Source: Streptomyces nymphaeiformis (GTDB lineage: Bacteria > Actinomycetota > Actinomycetes > Streptomycetales > Streptomycetaceae). Taken from it: 64,000 nt of DNA. The notes beneath the pieces were generated by a model. It saw only the letters and a list, made by a program, of their open reading frames with translations, did not search any database and was not told where the DNA came from. The position numbers and the translations under genes were made by a program. Location of the stretch: the NCBI RefSeq assembly GCF_014203895.1, contig NZ_JACHJY010000005.1, positions 310,001 through 374,000 on the forward strand. Direction: 5' to 3'. This document shows positions 8,106-15,898 of this stretch, piece by piece (the first letter of the stretch is position 1; each line of letters starts with the position of its first letter).

Positions 8106-9461
8106 TCAGACGCCCGCCCTGGCCTTCTCCTCGCCCTCGTCCGCGCGCTGGTCCGGGACCACCCCCGTCCCGTGCCCGTCGTCCACCAGCGTCGTCTCGT
8201 CGAACGGGACCCGCCCCGCCAGGACCTCCGCCGCGCGCGCCTTGTCGATCTCCTTCGTCCACGTGCCGACGAGCACCGTCGCGACCGCGTTGCCCGCGAA
8301 GTTGGTGAGGGCGCGGGCCTCGCTCATGAAGCGGTCGATGCCGACGATGAGGCCGACTCCGTCGACGAGTTCGGGACGGTGGGACTGGAGGCCGCCCGCG
8401 AGCGTGGCGAGGCCCGCGCCCGTCACCCCCGCCGCGCCCTTCGACGCGATGATCATGAAGGCGAGGAGCGAGACCTGCTCGCCGAGCGACAGCGGGTCGC
8501 CCATCGCCTCGGCCGTGAACAGCGAGGCCATCGTCAGGTAGATCGCGGTGCCGTCGAGGTTGAAGGAGTACCCCGTCGGCACGGTGATGCCGACGACCGG
8601 CTTGCTGACGCCCAGGTGCTCCATCTTCGCGATGAGCCGCGGCAGCGCGGACTCGGACGACGAGGTGGAGAGGATCAGCAGGAACTCGCGGCCCAGGTAC
8701 TTCAGGAGCGACCAGATGTTGATCCCGGCGATCAGGCGGAGCAGCGTACCGAGGACCACGAAGACGAAGAGCCCGCAGGTGACGTAGAAGCCGATCATGA
8801 TCACGGCCAGCGACTTCAGGGCCGCGGCACCGGTCGCGCCGACCACGGCCGCGATCGCGCCGAACGCGCCGACCGGCGCGGCCCACATGATCATGCCGAG
8901 GATGCGGAAGACGAGCCGCTGGATGTGCCCGATCCCGCGCAGGACGGGCTCCCCGGCGGAGCCCATCGCCTGGAGCGCGAAGCCGGCGAGGAGGGCGACC
9001 AGGAGGGTCTGGAGGACCTCGCCCTCGGTGAAGGCGGAGACGAGGGTCTTCGGGATCATCCCGAGCAGGAAGTCCGGCGTCGACTCGCTCGCGCCCTCGG
9101 CCTGCTTCGCGCCCGCCTCGGCGATCTCCTTGGTGAGGTGGAGCCCGGAGCCGGGCTCCAGGAGGTTGCCGACGAGCAGACCGATCGCGAGTGCGACGGT
9201 GGACATCACGAGGAAGTACCCGAGGGCGAGGCCGCCGACGGCGCCGACCTTCGCGGCCTTCCGCACCGAGCCGACGCCGAGCACGATCGTGCAGAAGATG
9301 ATCGGCGAGATCATCATCTTGATCAGGTTGACGAAGCCGGTGCCGAGCGGCTTGAGCTCGACGGCGACGCCCGGCGCCAGGAAGCCGACCGCGATGCCGA
9401 GCAGTACGGCGCCGATGACGGCCAGATAGAGATAGTGGGTACGGTCCCGGCGTGCGGCCAC
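8106..9461 (-). CDS. dctA: C4-dicarboxylate:cation symporter (DAACS family)
   Basis: A 451-residue inner-membrane transporter for succinate, fumarate or malate (possibly glutamate), with many hydrophobic segments. The family motifs are visible: the serine-rich hairpin STSSSESALP and GYSFNLDGTAIY, which forms part of the cation/substrate site. GTG at 9461 is chosen because AGGAGG lies 5 nt upstream; a longer frame starts 10 codons earlier. It is divergent from a CitA/DcuS-type sensor kinase and its response regulator, so it is very likely their target. A Crp-like palindrome lies 65-78 bp upstream. Confidence 0.92.
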   Translation of the reverse strand: MAARRDRTHYLYLAVIGAVLLGIAVGFLAPGVAVELKPLGTGFVNLIKMMISPIIFCTIVLGVGSVRKAAKVGAVGGLALGYFLVMSTVALAIGLLVGNLLEPGSGLHLTKEIAEAGAKQAEGASESTPDFLLGMIPKTLVSAFTEGEVLQTLLVALLAGFALQAMGSAGEPVLRGIGHIQRLVFRILGMIMWAAPVGAFGAIAAVVGATGAAALKSLAVIMIGFYVTCGLFVFVVLGTLLRLIAGINIWSLLKYLGREFLLILSTSSSESALPRLIAKMEHLGVSKPVVGITVPTGYSFNLDGTAIYLTMASLFTAEAMGDPLSLGEQVSLLAFMIIASKGAAGVTGAGLATLAGGLQSHRPELVDGVGLIVGIDRFMSEARALTNFAGNAVATVLVGTWTKEIDKARAAEVLAGRVPFDETTLVDDGHGTGVVPDQRADEGEEKARAGV

Positions 9462-9525
9462 GGGGTCCTCCTCGTGCTGATGGGTGTCCACGTCCCGGTG
9501 GACCTCCGCGACTATCCATCAGCCT

Positions 9526-9539
9526 GTGACCCGGGTCAC
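9526..9539. promoter_or_regulatory. Candidate Crp-type operator for dctA
   Basis: Perfect 14-bp palindrome GTGACCCGGGTCAC; with one flanking base it reads TGTGA-N6-TCACG, close to the CRP-family consensus TGTGA-N6-TCACA. It sits in the dctA/sensor-kinase divergent region. Actinobacterial Crp proteins use a related GTG-N8-CAC site. Confidence 0.5.
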
Positions 9540-9567
9540 GGTTGCGTGCGTTTCGTTCACGGCGGGA

Positions 9568-9608
9568 CGGGAACGATTCGGGAACGCGGTGCCGCCGCCC
9601 ACGTTCCC
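9568..9608. promoter_or_regulatory. Repeated GGGAACG boxes before the sensor kinase
   Basis: Two direct copies of CGGGAACG (9568-9575 and 9579-9586) spaced 11 bp, one helical turn, plus an inverted CGTTCCC at 9602-9608. Similar boxes recur after the response regulator (12125-12162). They are candidate binding sites for the response regulator. Confidence 0.4.
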
Positions 9609-9626
9609 ACGTGCACACTTACCCGC

Positions 9627-11429
9627 ATGCGTCTCCGCCTCCCCCGCCCCCGCAGCCTCGCCGGCCAGCTCTTCGCGATGCAGGTCGTGCTCGTGGCCGT
9701 CGTCGTGGCGGGGTGCGCGGTCTTCGCGTACGTCACGGACCTCACGCAGGCCGAGGAGACCGCGCGGCGCCAGGCCACGGCGACCGCCGCGGCCGTCGCC
9801 GACTCGCCGTCCGTGGTCGCCGCCGCGCACTCCGCCGATCCGACGGCCGCCCTCCAGCCGTACGCGGAGTCGCTGCGCCGTCACGCGGGCGTCGCCTTCG
9901 TGGTGGTCATGGCCCCGGACGGCACCCGCTGGACGCATCCGGAGCCGGAGCAGATAGGCCGCACGTACCTCGGCCACATCGAGCAGGCACGGCAGGGCCG
10001 GATCTACTCCGAGACGCACCTGGGGGTCCTCGGCCCGTCCGTGCGGACGGTGGCGCCGGTCCTCGACCACGGCCGGGTCGTCGCCCTGGTCAGCGCGGGC
10101 ATCACGATCGACAAGATCAGCGAGCAGGTACGGAAGCAGGTGACCGCGCTGCTCGGGATGGCGGGCGCGGCACTCACGCTCGGCGGTGCGGGGACGTACG
10201 TCGTGAACGCCCGGCTGCGCCGCCACACGCACGGCATGAACGCCACCGAGCTGAGCCGTATGCACGACTACCACGAGGCCGCGCTGCACGCGGTGCGGGA
10301 GGGGCTCGTGATGCTCGACGGGCGGCGGCGGATCGCCCTCATCAACGACGGCGCGCGGGAACTCCTGGGCCTGGACGAGGCGGTCGTCGGCCGGCCGGCC
10401 GCGGACCTCGGCCTGCCGGCGTCGCTGACCGGCGCGCTGCTCTCCTCGGAGCCGCGCGTCGACGAGACGCACCTGACGGCGGACCGGGTCCTGGTCGTCA
10501 ACACCCGTCCGGTGGTGGGCGGGGAGCGCCGCGGCACCGTCGTCACGCTCCGGGACCGCACCGAACTCCAGGCGCTCTCCGGCGAGCTGGACTCCGAGCG
10601 GGGCTTCACGGAGGCGCTGCGCTCCCAGGCCCACGAGGCGGCGAACCGGCTGCACACGGTCGTGTCGCTCATCGAACTGGGCCGGGTGGCCGAGGCGGTG
10701 GAGTTCGCGACGGCGGAACTGGAACTCGCCCAGGCGCTCACCGACCGGGTCGTCGACGCGGTGGGCGAACCGGTCCTCGCGGCGCTGCTCCTGGGCAAGG
10801 CGGCGCAGGCGAACGAACGGGGCGTGGAGCTGGTCCTCACCGAGGACAGCCGCATCGACGACGGCCGGGTGCCGGCGGCCCTGCCCGCCCGGGACCTGGT
10901 GACGATCCTGGGCAACCTCATCGACAACGCGGTGGAGGCGGCCGGCGGGACCCCGCACGCGCGGGTGACGGTCACGGTCGCGGCCCGCGCGGGCGACGGC
11001 GAGCTGCTGCTCCGGGTCGCCGACAGCGGCCCGGGCGTCCGCCCCGCCGACCGCGAGGCGGTCCTCGGCCGCGGCTGGTCCACCCGGGGCCCGAACCGGG
11101 GCCTCGGCCTCGCCCTGGTGCGCCAGGCGGTCACCCGGGCCTCGGGCACGCTGCACCTCGCGGACGCGGAGGAGGGCGGCGCGCGGTTCACGGTCCGCCT
11201 GCCGCTGGCCGCGGGCGCCGCTGCCGCCGGGTCGGATCGAACGAGCGCGGGGCTCCCTGCGGGCGCGGCCGGCACGGCAAGCATGCCCGGCCCTGCGGGC
11301 GCGGCCGGCACGGCAAGCGCACCGGCCCCTGCCGGTGCGGCGCGCCCTGGGGGGCCGGGGGCGCCGGGCCCCGGCGGCGGGAAGATCCCCGGTGCCCCCA
11401 CCGCCGCCACCCCGGAGGTCGCCCCGTGA
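9627..11429 (+). CDS. Sensor histidine kinase, CitA/DcuS type
   Basis: A 600-residue membrane kinase that probably senses extracellular C4-dicarboxylate or citrate. TM1 is at about 17-36, an external PAS/Cache domain at 37-165 with the family-like segment IGRTYLGHIEQ, TM2 at about 172-193, a cytoplasmic PAS at about 215-310, and the phosphorylated histidine in SQAHEAANRLH (H336), the short H-box typical of CitA/DcuS. The HATPase domain shows ILGNLIDNAVEAA and DSGPGV, then GLGLALV. Residues after about 528 form a Gly/Ala/Pro-rich tail with repeated DNA. The stop overlaps the response-regulator GTG (GTGA). It is divergent from dctA, its likely target. Confidence 0.92.
   Translation: MRLRLPRPRSLAGQLFAMQVVLVAVVVAGCAVFAYVTDLTQAEETARRQATATAAAVADSPSVVAAAHSADPTAALQPYAESLRRHAGVAFVVVMAPDGTRWTHPEPEQIGRTYLGHIEQARQGRIYSETHLGVLGPSVRTVAPVLDHGRVVALVSAGITIDKISEQVRKQVTALLGMAGAALTLGGAGTYVVNARLRRHTHGMNATELSRMHDYHEAALHAVREGLVMLDGRRRIALINDGARELLGLDEAVVGRPAADLGLPASLTGALLSSEPRVDETHLTADRVLVVNTRPVVGGERRGTVVTLRDRTELQALSGELDSERGFTEALRSQAHEAANRLHTVVSLIELGRVAEAVEFATAELELAQALTDRVVDAVGEPVLAALLLGKAAQANERGVELVLTEDSRIDDGRVPAALPARDLVTILGNLIDNAVEAAGGTPHARVTVTVAARAGDGELLLRVADSGPGVRPADREAVLGRGWSTRGPNRGLGLALVRQAVTRASGTLHLADAEEGGARFTVRLPLAAGAAAAGSDRTSAGLPAGAAGTASMPGPAGAAGTASAPAPAGAARPGGPGAPGPGGGKIPGAPTAATPEVAP
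11255..11318. repeat. 28-bp direct repeat in the kinase tail
   Basis: Two identical 28-bp copies (11255-11282 and 11291-11318, period 36 bp) starting CCCTGCGGGCGCGG, with a decayed third copy after them. They encode the Gly/Ala/Pro tail of the sensor kinase and look like a young tandem duplication. Confidence 0.75.
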
Positions 11430-12121
11430 GCCCCCACCCCCTTCGCGTCCTCGTCGTCGAGGACGACCCCGTCGCCGCCGACGCGCACGCGCTCTACGCC
11501 GGGCGCGTCGAGGGGTTCACCGTCGTCGGGGTCGCGCACTCGCGGGCCGCCGCCGTGCGGGTGCTCGACCGGACCCCCGTCGACCTGATCCTGCTCGACC
11601 TCTACCTGCCCGACGGCCACGGCCTCCAGCTGCTGCGGGCCCTGCGCGCCGCCGGGCACTCCGCCGACGTCATCGCCGTGACCTCCGCCCGCGACCTGGC
11701 GGTCGTCCGCGAGGGCGTGTCCCTCGGCGTCGTCCAGTACGTCCTGAAGCCGTTCGCCTTCGCCACCCTCCGGGACCGGCTCGCCCGGTACGCCGAGTTC
11801 CGCGCGGCCGCCGGCGAGGCCTCCGGCCAGGACGAGGTGGACCGGGCCCTGGCCGCGCTCCGGGCCCCGCACCCCGCCACGCTGCCCAAGGGCCTCAGCG
11901 CCCCGACGCTCGAAGCCGTCACCCGCACCCTCCGGGCCGCCCCCGCCGGGCTCACCGCCGCCGAGGCCGGTACGGCGGTCGGGATCTCCCGGATCACCGC
12001 CCGCCGCTACCTGGAGCACCTGGTCACGGAGGGCCGGGCCGTGCGCGCCCCGCAGTACGGGCAGATCGGACGGCCCGAGCTCCAGTACCGCTGGGTCGAC
12101 GGACCGGGGCGCGGTTACTGA
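11426..12121 (+). CDS. Response regulator, CitB/DcuR type
   Basis: A 231-residue response regulator. The receiver domain (5-120) has acidic pair ED at 12-13, phospho-acceptor D58 in LLDLYLPD and the conserved K in YVLKPF. The C-terminal domain (about 150-225) is a winged HTH of the type found in CitB/DcuR regulators (LTAAEAGTAVGISRITARRY). GTG at 11426 has GGAGG 7 nt upstream and overlaps the kinase stop, so the pair is translationally coupled. It probably activates dctA when dicarboxylate is present. Confidence 0.92.
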   Translation: MSPHPLRVLVVEDDPVAADAHALYAGRVEGFTVVGVAHSRAAAVRVLDRTPVDLILLDLYLPDGHGLQLLRALRAAGHSADVIAVTSARDLAVVREGVSLGVVQYVLKPFAFATLRDRLARYAEFRAAAGEASGQDEVDRALAALRAPHPATLPKGLSAPTLEAVTRTLRAAPAGLTAAEAGTAVGISRITARRYLEHLVTEGRAVRAPQYGQIGRPELQYRWVDGPGRGY

Positions 12122-12191
12122 CCGGTTCCCACGTTCCTACGACGCCGCACGTTGGGGGAACGCACCGTAGCCAGCCGTCACCCTTTGTACC

Positions 12192-12197
12192 TACCGT
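12192..12197 (+). promoter_or_regulatory. -10 element of the XRE gene (leaderless)
   Basis: TACCGT, a TANNNT -10, ends 6 nt before the GTG start. No convincing -35 is seen, so an activator may be needed. Confidence 0.4.
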
Positions 12198-12203
12198 GGC
12201 CGG

Positions 12204-12875
12204 GTGCACCAACCCTCCCCGCCCTTCGACGCCCAGGCCGCGCGCCGCCTCCGCGAGGGCCTCGGCATGGCCTTCGGCCACGTCGCCTACGGCCTGCGCG
12301 CGCAGTACGGCCTCTTCGTCGCCCCCGAGACGGTCGTCGCCTGGGAGCGCGGCCAAGCCGTCCCGAACGAGCAGGAGCTCACCGCCCTCGCGGGCGTCCT
12401 GTGGTGCTCCCCCGCGGAGCTGATCGTCGCCGCCGCCACGCTGCGCGAGCACCGGGTGGCGCGCGGGCTCTCCACCGAGGAGCTCGCCCGCCGGGTGGGC
12501 GTGGCGCCGCACGCGTACCGGCGGATGGAGGACGAGGGCAGCTGGCGCGGCACCGAACGCCAGACGGCCGCCCTCGCGGAGGTGCTCGGTCTCGGCCCGC
12601 GCGCCCTGATCACCGCGACCGGCGGCGACGAGGCCCTCGCCGAGCTGCTGCGGGACGCGGCGACGACGCGCTGGCAGGCGTACGTGAAGCCGATGGTGAA
12701 AATGGTGCCGCTGCCCAAGCGGATCGTGGAGTCCGCGCTCCAGCAGCTCCACACGGAGTACCACGCGCGGGTGGTCGCGACCAGCAGCTGGGGCGCCATC
12801 GGGACGACCGGCGACGAGGGCCGCGCCTACCTGGACGAGATCACGGCCCGCTTCTGGGCCGCGGTGGGCCCGTAG
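12204..12875 (+). CDS. XRE-family HTH regulator
   Basis: A 223-residue DNA-binding protein with what looks like two helix-turn-helix stretches: one at about 15-70 (VAYGLRAQYGLFVAPETVVAWERG) and one at about 80-120 (LREHRVARGLSTEELARRVGV). The C-terminal third is helical and basic with no known enzyme motif. The GTG at 12204 has no Shine-Dalgarno; TACCGT at 12192-12197 ends 6 nt before it, so the mRNA is probably leaderless. GTTCCC/GGGAAC boxes upstream (12125-12162) resemble those before the sensor kinase. Target and signal are unknown. Confidence 0.8.
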   Translation: MHQPSPPFDAQAARRLREGLGMAFGHVAYGLRAQYGLFVAPETVVAWERGQAVPNEQELTALAGVLWCSPAELIVAAATLREHRVARGLSTEELARRVGVAPHAYRRMEDEGSWRGTERQTAALAEVLGLGPRALITATGGDEALAELLRDAATTRWQAYVKPMVKMVPLPKRIVESALQQLHTEYHARVVATSSWGAIGTTGDEGRAYLDEITARFWAAVGP

Positions 12876-12895
12876 ATCATCGTCGACCGTGGCCG

Positions 12896-12901
12896 TAGAT
12901 T
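12896..12901 (+). promoter_or_regulatory. -10 element of the tyrosine phosphatase gene (leaderless)
   Basis: TAGATT ends 7 nt before the GTG at 12909 and there is no Shine-Dalgarno. It decides the start: the upstream TTG at 12900 would lie inside the -10. Confidence 0.45.
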
Positions 12902-12908
12902 GGCCGCC

Positions 12909-13649
12909 GTGAGACGACACATATCCTTCGACCGCCTCCACAACTTCCGTGATCTGGGCGGCTATCGGACCGCCGACGGCGGGACCGTGCGGTGGGAGGT
13001 CCTCTACCGCTCCGACTCCCTCGGCAAGCTCGCGGACGCCGGCCCCGCCGACCTGGAGCGCTTCCGCGCGCTGGGCGTGGGCACGGTGATCGACCTGCGC
13101 TATCCGTGGGAGATCGCCGGCAAGGGCCGCCTGCCCGAGACCGAGGAGGTCTCCTGGCACAACCTCTCCATCGAGCACCGCCCCTACGACCAGGAGGCGA
13201 TCGACCCGGCCCTCGACCCCTGGCGCTACCTCGCCGACCGCTTCGCCGAGGTCGCCGAGGACGGGGCGGAGGAGCTCCGTACGGCCCTGGAGCTGATCGC
13301 CGCCGCCGACGGACCGCTCGTCTTCCACTGCGCCTCCGGGAAGGACCGCACGGGTCTGCTCGCGGCCGTCGTCCTCGGCCTCCTGGAGGTCCCGGACGAG
13401 GAGATCCTCGCGGACTTCGCGCTCACCGAGCTGGCCACGGAGCGGCTGATCGACGACTGGCGGGCCGCGCACCCGGGCCGGGAGCCGCGCTGGCCGGGCT
13501 ACGGCCGGGCGCCCGCCGACGTCATCCGGCTGTTCCTGGCGGACCTGCGCGAGCGGTACGGCTCGGTGCACGGGTACGTCACCGGCCACGTCGGGCTCGA
13601 CCCGGAGGTGGTGACGGCGCTCAGGTCCCGCCTGGTGGAAGCCCCCTGA
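12909..13649 (+). CDS. Tyrosine-protein phosphatase (LipA-type)
   Basis: A 246-residue phosphatase of the bacterial Y_phosphatase3/LipA group. The signature HCASGKDRTG carries nucleophile C141 and R147 of the CX5R loop. The N-terminus NFRDLGGY is the family's other hallmark, and the acidic patch DLRYPWEIA follows. It would remove phosphate from phosphotyrosine or phosphoinositide-like substrates in the cytoplasm. GTG at 12909 is preferred over TTG at 12900 because the -10 element overlaps the latter. It is convergent with the membrane-protein gene, 18 bp apart. Confidence 0.88.
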   Translation: MRRHISFDRLHNFRDLGGYRTADGGTVRWEVLYRSDSLGKLADAGPADLERFRALGVGTVIDLRYPWEIAGKGRLPETEEVSWHNLSIEHRPYDQEAIDPALDPWRYLADRFAEVAEDGAEELRTALELIAAADGPLVFHCASGKDRTGLLAAVVLGLLEVPDEEILADFALTELATERLIDDWRAAHPGREPRWPGYGRAPADVIRLFLADLRERYGSVHGYVTGHVGLDPEVVTALRSRLVEAP

Positions 13650-13667
13650 GGCCCTGAGGCCCGCCTC

Positions 13668-14369
13668 TCAGTCCCTCCTGTCGAAGTCGAACAGCTGGCC
13701 CGCCCCGTCCGCTGCGCACGGCGCCTGGGCGAGGCGGGCCCAGGCGGCCGACCGGTCGCCGACGACGGTGACGCAGCTGCCGGGGGTCGCGGAGCCGACC
13801 GGGACGATCCGGTAGCCCTCGACCGGGGTGCCGTACGCCTCCAGGGCGAAGGTCTCGACCCGGGTCGGGTCGTCGCACGCGGCGTCCTCGTACGCGGCGT
13901 CGGGCGTCCGGCCGCCGGAGGGTATTCCGGAGCAGCCGGGGCCGGAGTCGGGGTGGTCCGAAACGATCCGCCACCGGCCGCCGCCCGCCTCGGCCAGCGA
14001 GTAGAGCGGGAGACCCGCGGCGGCGCACGGCACCTGGAGGACCCGCCCGGTGCGGGTGCCGCGCCGCTCGCCGAGGCAGAACTCGGTGCCGGCCACCCGG
14101 ATGCGGACGTCTCCGGCGGCGGGTGCGGTGGGGGTGCGGGGCGGGTGCCCGGTGTGCCCGTCCCGCAGGAAGGCGACGACGCTGAGGCCGGCGAGCACGA
14201 GCCCGGCGAGGGCGACGGTGGCGACGAGGCCGCGCCGTATCCGGGAGCCGGTCGCGGACGGGGCCCCGCCGGTGGCGCCGCACGGGTCGTCGGCGGCACC
14301 GGGCCAGACGGGATCGGCCACGGGGCCCCCGTCCTCCCGTGGATCAGGAGCGTGCTCCCCCGGCGTCAT
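13668..14369 (-). CDS. Single-pass membrane protein of unknown function
   Basis: A 233-residue protein with a cytoplasmic Gly/Pro/Asp-rich N-terminus (1-50), one transmembrane segment (VATVALAGLVLAGLSVVAFL) and an exported domain with several cysteines (in EFCLGE, VPCAAA, GPGCSG, AACDD, GSCVTV, APCAAD), fit for disulfides. No enzyme motif is recognised; a ricin-like trefoil is possible but unproven. ATG at 14369 has GGGAGG 5 nt upstream; the frame is open for 32 more codons with no ribosome site. Confidence 0.7.
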   Translation of the reverse strand: MTPGEHAPDPREDGGPVADPVWPGAADDPCGATGGAPSATGSRIRRGLVATVALAGLVLAGLSVVAFLRDGHTGHPPRTPTAPAAGDVRIRVAGTEFCLGERRGTRTGRVLQVPCAAAGLPLYSLAEAGGGRWRIVSDHPDSGPGCSGIPSGGRTPDAAYEDAACDDPTRVETFALEAYGTPVEGYRIVPVGSATPGSCVTVVGDRSAAWARLAQAPCAADGAGQLFDFDRRD

Positions 14370-14473
14370 CCGCGCCTCCCACCGTCCGCCGTCGGCCGTC
14401 CGCCGGACAGCGTCGGGACGTGTCCGGGACGGTCCCAGCCTTGTTGATCCCGCGCCGGGGCTCAAGAGTGGAA

Positions 14474-14500
14474 TCCGGCATTTCCGGGGGCGATGCCGGA
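14474..14500. repeat. Inverted repeat upstream of the membrane-protein gene
   Basis: TCCGGCAT and its complement ATGCCGGA separated by 11 nt. It may be an operator for the leftward gene starting at 14369, or a second stem after pfkA. Confidence 0.35.
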
Positions 14501-14509
14501 CATGGCGAA

Positions 14510-14547
14510 GTGGCCCCGACCGTCCACGGGGGGACGGTCGGGGCCAC
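14510..14547 (-). terminator. Terminator of pfkA
   Basis: Perfect 16-bp arms (GTGGCCCCGACCGTCC and complement) with a 6-nt loop, 21 nt after the pfkA stop. Confidence 0.75.
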
Positions 14548-14568
14548 CGGGCCTCAGGAGCGGGTCTC

Positions 14569-15594
14569 CTAGAACACCGACTCCGCCTCGCGCATGCGGT
14601 CCGCCGGGACCGTCTTCAGCTGGGTCACGGCCTCCGCCAGCGGCACCATCTCGACGTTCGTGCCGCGCAGTGCCGTCATCCGGCCGAAGTCGCCGCGGTG
14701 CACGGCCTCCACGGCGTGCCAGCCGAAGCGGGTGGCGAGCACCCGGTCGTACGCGGTGGGCGTGCCGCCGCGCTGGACGTGGCCGAGGATGACGGGCCGG
14801 GCCTCCTTGCCGAGGCGGCGCTCCAGTTCGTACGCGAGGGCGGTGCCGATGCCCTGGAAGCGCTCGTGGCCGAACTGGTCGATCTCGCCCTTGCCGTAGT
14901 CCATCGTGCCCTCGGCGGGGTGCGCGCCCTCGGCGACGCAGATGACGGCGAACTTCTTGCCGCGGGAGAAGCGCTCCTCGACCATCTTGACCAGGTCGGC
15001 CGGGTCGAAGGGGCGCTCGGGCAGGCAGATGCCGTGGGCGCCGCCGGCCATGCCGGACTCCAGGGCGATCCAGCCGGCGTGCCGGCCCATCACCTCGACG
15101 ACCATGACGCGCTGGTGGGACTCGGCGGTGGTCTTGAGCCGGTCCATGGCCTCGGTGGCGACGCCGACGGCGGTGTCGAAGCCGAAGGTGCGGTCGGTGG
15201 AGGAGATGTCGTTGTCGATGGTCTTGGGGACGCCGACGACGGGCACGCCGGCCTCGTGGAGCATCCGGGCGGCGGTGAGGGTGCCCTCGCCGCCGATCGG
15301 GACGAGCGCGTCGAAGCCGCTCTTCTCGATGAGCTCCTTGGCGTTGTCGCAGGCCGCGCGGAAGCGGTCGCGCTCCAGGCGGGAGGAGCCGAGGATGGTG
15401 CCGCCGCGGGCGAGGATGCCGCTGACGGCGTTGAGGTCGAGGGCGCGGTAGCGGCCGTCGAGGAGGCCCGCGTAGCCGTCCTCGAAGCCGATGACCTCGT
15501 CGCCGTAGTGGGTGACGGCCCGGTGCACGACCGACCGGATCACTGCGTTCAGGCCGGGGCAGTCGCCGCCTGCGGTGAGAACTCCGATGCGCAT
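14569..15594 (-). CDS. pfkA: 6-phosphofructokinase
   Basis: A 341-residue phosphofructokinase that phosphorylates fructose 6-phosphate in glycolysis. The nucleotide loop AGGDCPGLNAVIR is at 8-20, GGEGT at 101-105 and the catalytic segment PKTIDND at 123-129 with base D127. Glycine at 104 points to ATP as donor, while K124 is the residue normally seen in pyrophosphate-dependent enzymes; actinobacterial ATP-PFKs are known to mix these. ATG at 15594 has AGGAG about 10 nt upstream. It is divergent from pta-ackA, with pyk beyond, so glycolysis and acetate overflow genes sit together. Confidence 0.95.
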   Translation of the reverse strand: MRIGVLTAGGDCPGLNAVIRSVVHRAVTHYGDEVIGFEDGYAGLLDGRYRALDLNAVSGILARGGTILGSSRLERDRFRAACDNAKELIEKSGFDALVPIGGEGTLTAARMLHEAGVPVVGVPKTIDNDISSTDRTFGFDTAVGVATEAMDRLKTTAESHQRVMVVEVMGRHAGWIALESGMAGGAHGICLPERPFDPADLVKMVEERFSRGKKFAVICVAEGAHPAEGTMDYGKGEIDQFGHERFQGIGTALAYELERRLGKEARPVILGHVQRGGTPTAYDRVLATRFGWHAVEAVHRGDFGRMTALRGTNVEMVPLAEAVTQLKTVPADRMREAESVF

Positions 15595-15898
15595 CGTGCT
15601 TGGTCTCCTGCTCGGTCGCGGTCCGTTGTGAGCCACCGCAATTCTCACACGCGCCGCCTGAGGGGCGCGCTCGTCGTCGGTCCGCGCGTCCCGGGGGCGG
15701 GCTCGCGGGGGCCTTTCGTCCCGGTTTTCCGGGCCCTTCGTCCGGCGGGCGACGTAACCATCGGCGGGGGTATTGTCAAGGGGGTAATGCCGCCCTATCG
15801 GGGCTTTCTGAGCACTGTCGATTGACGTACGGGCCGTTGACCGGTGCCGCGAGGGCACCGCTCGGCCCCTTCCGCAGGACTGGACAGGAGACCACGGC
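15595..15898. other. Divergent pfkA/pta promoter region
   Basis: A 304-bp gap with no credible gene. A possible rightward promoter is TTGTCA (15773-15778), 17 nt, TATCGG (15796-15801). Two TTGAC motifs (15822 and 15836) follow it. The first 60 bases on the pfkA side are GC-rich with no clear -10. Nothing else stands out. Confidence 0.45.

Noticed and set aside
8004..9626. Long N-terminal extension in frame with the sensor kinase
   Set aside because: It runs antisense to dctA and lacks any domain; the kinase begins with its first TM segment at ATG 9627.
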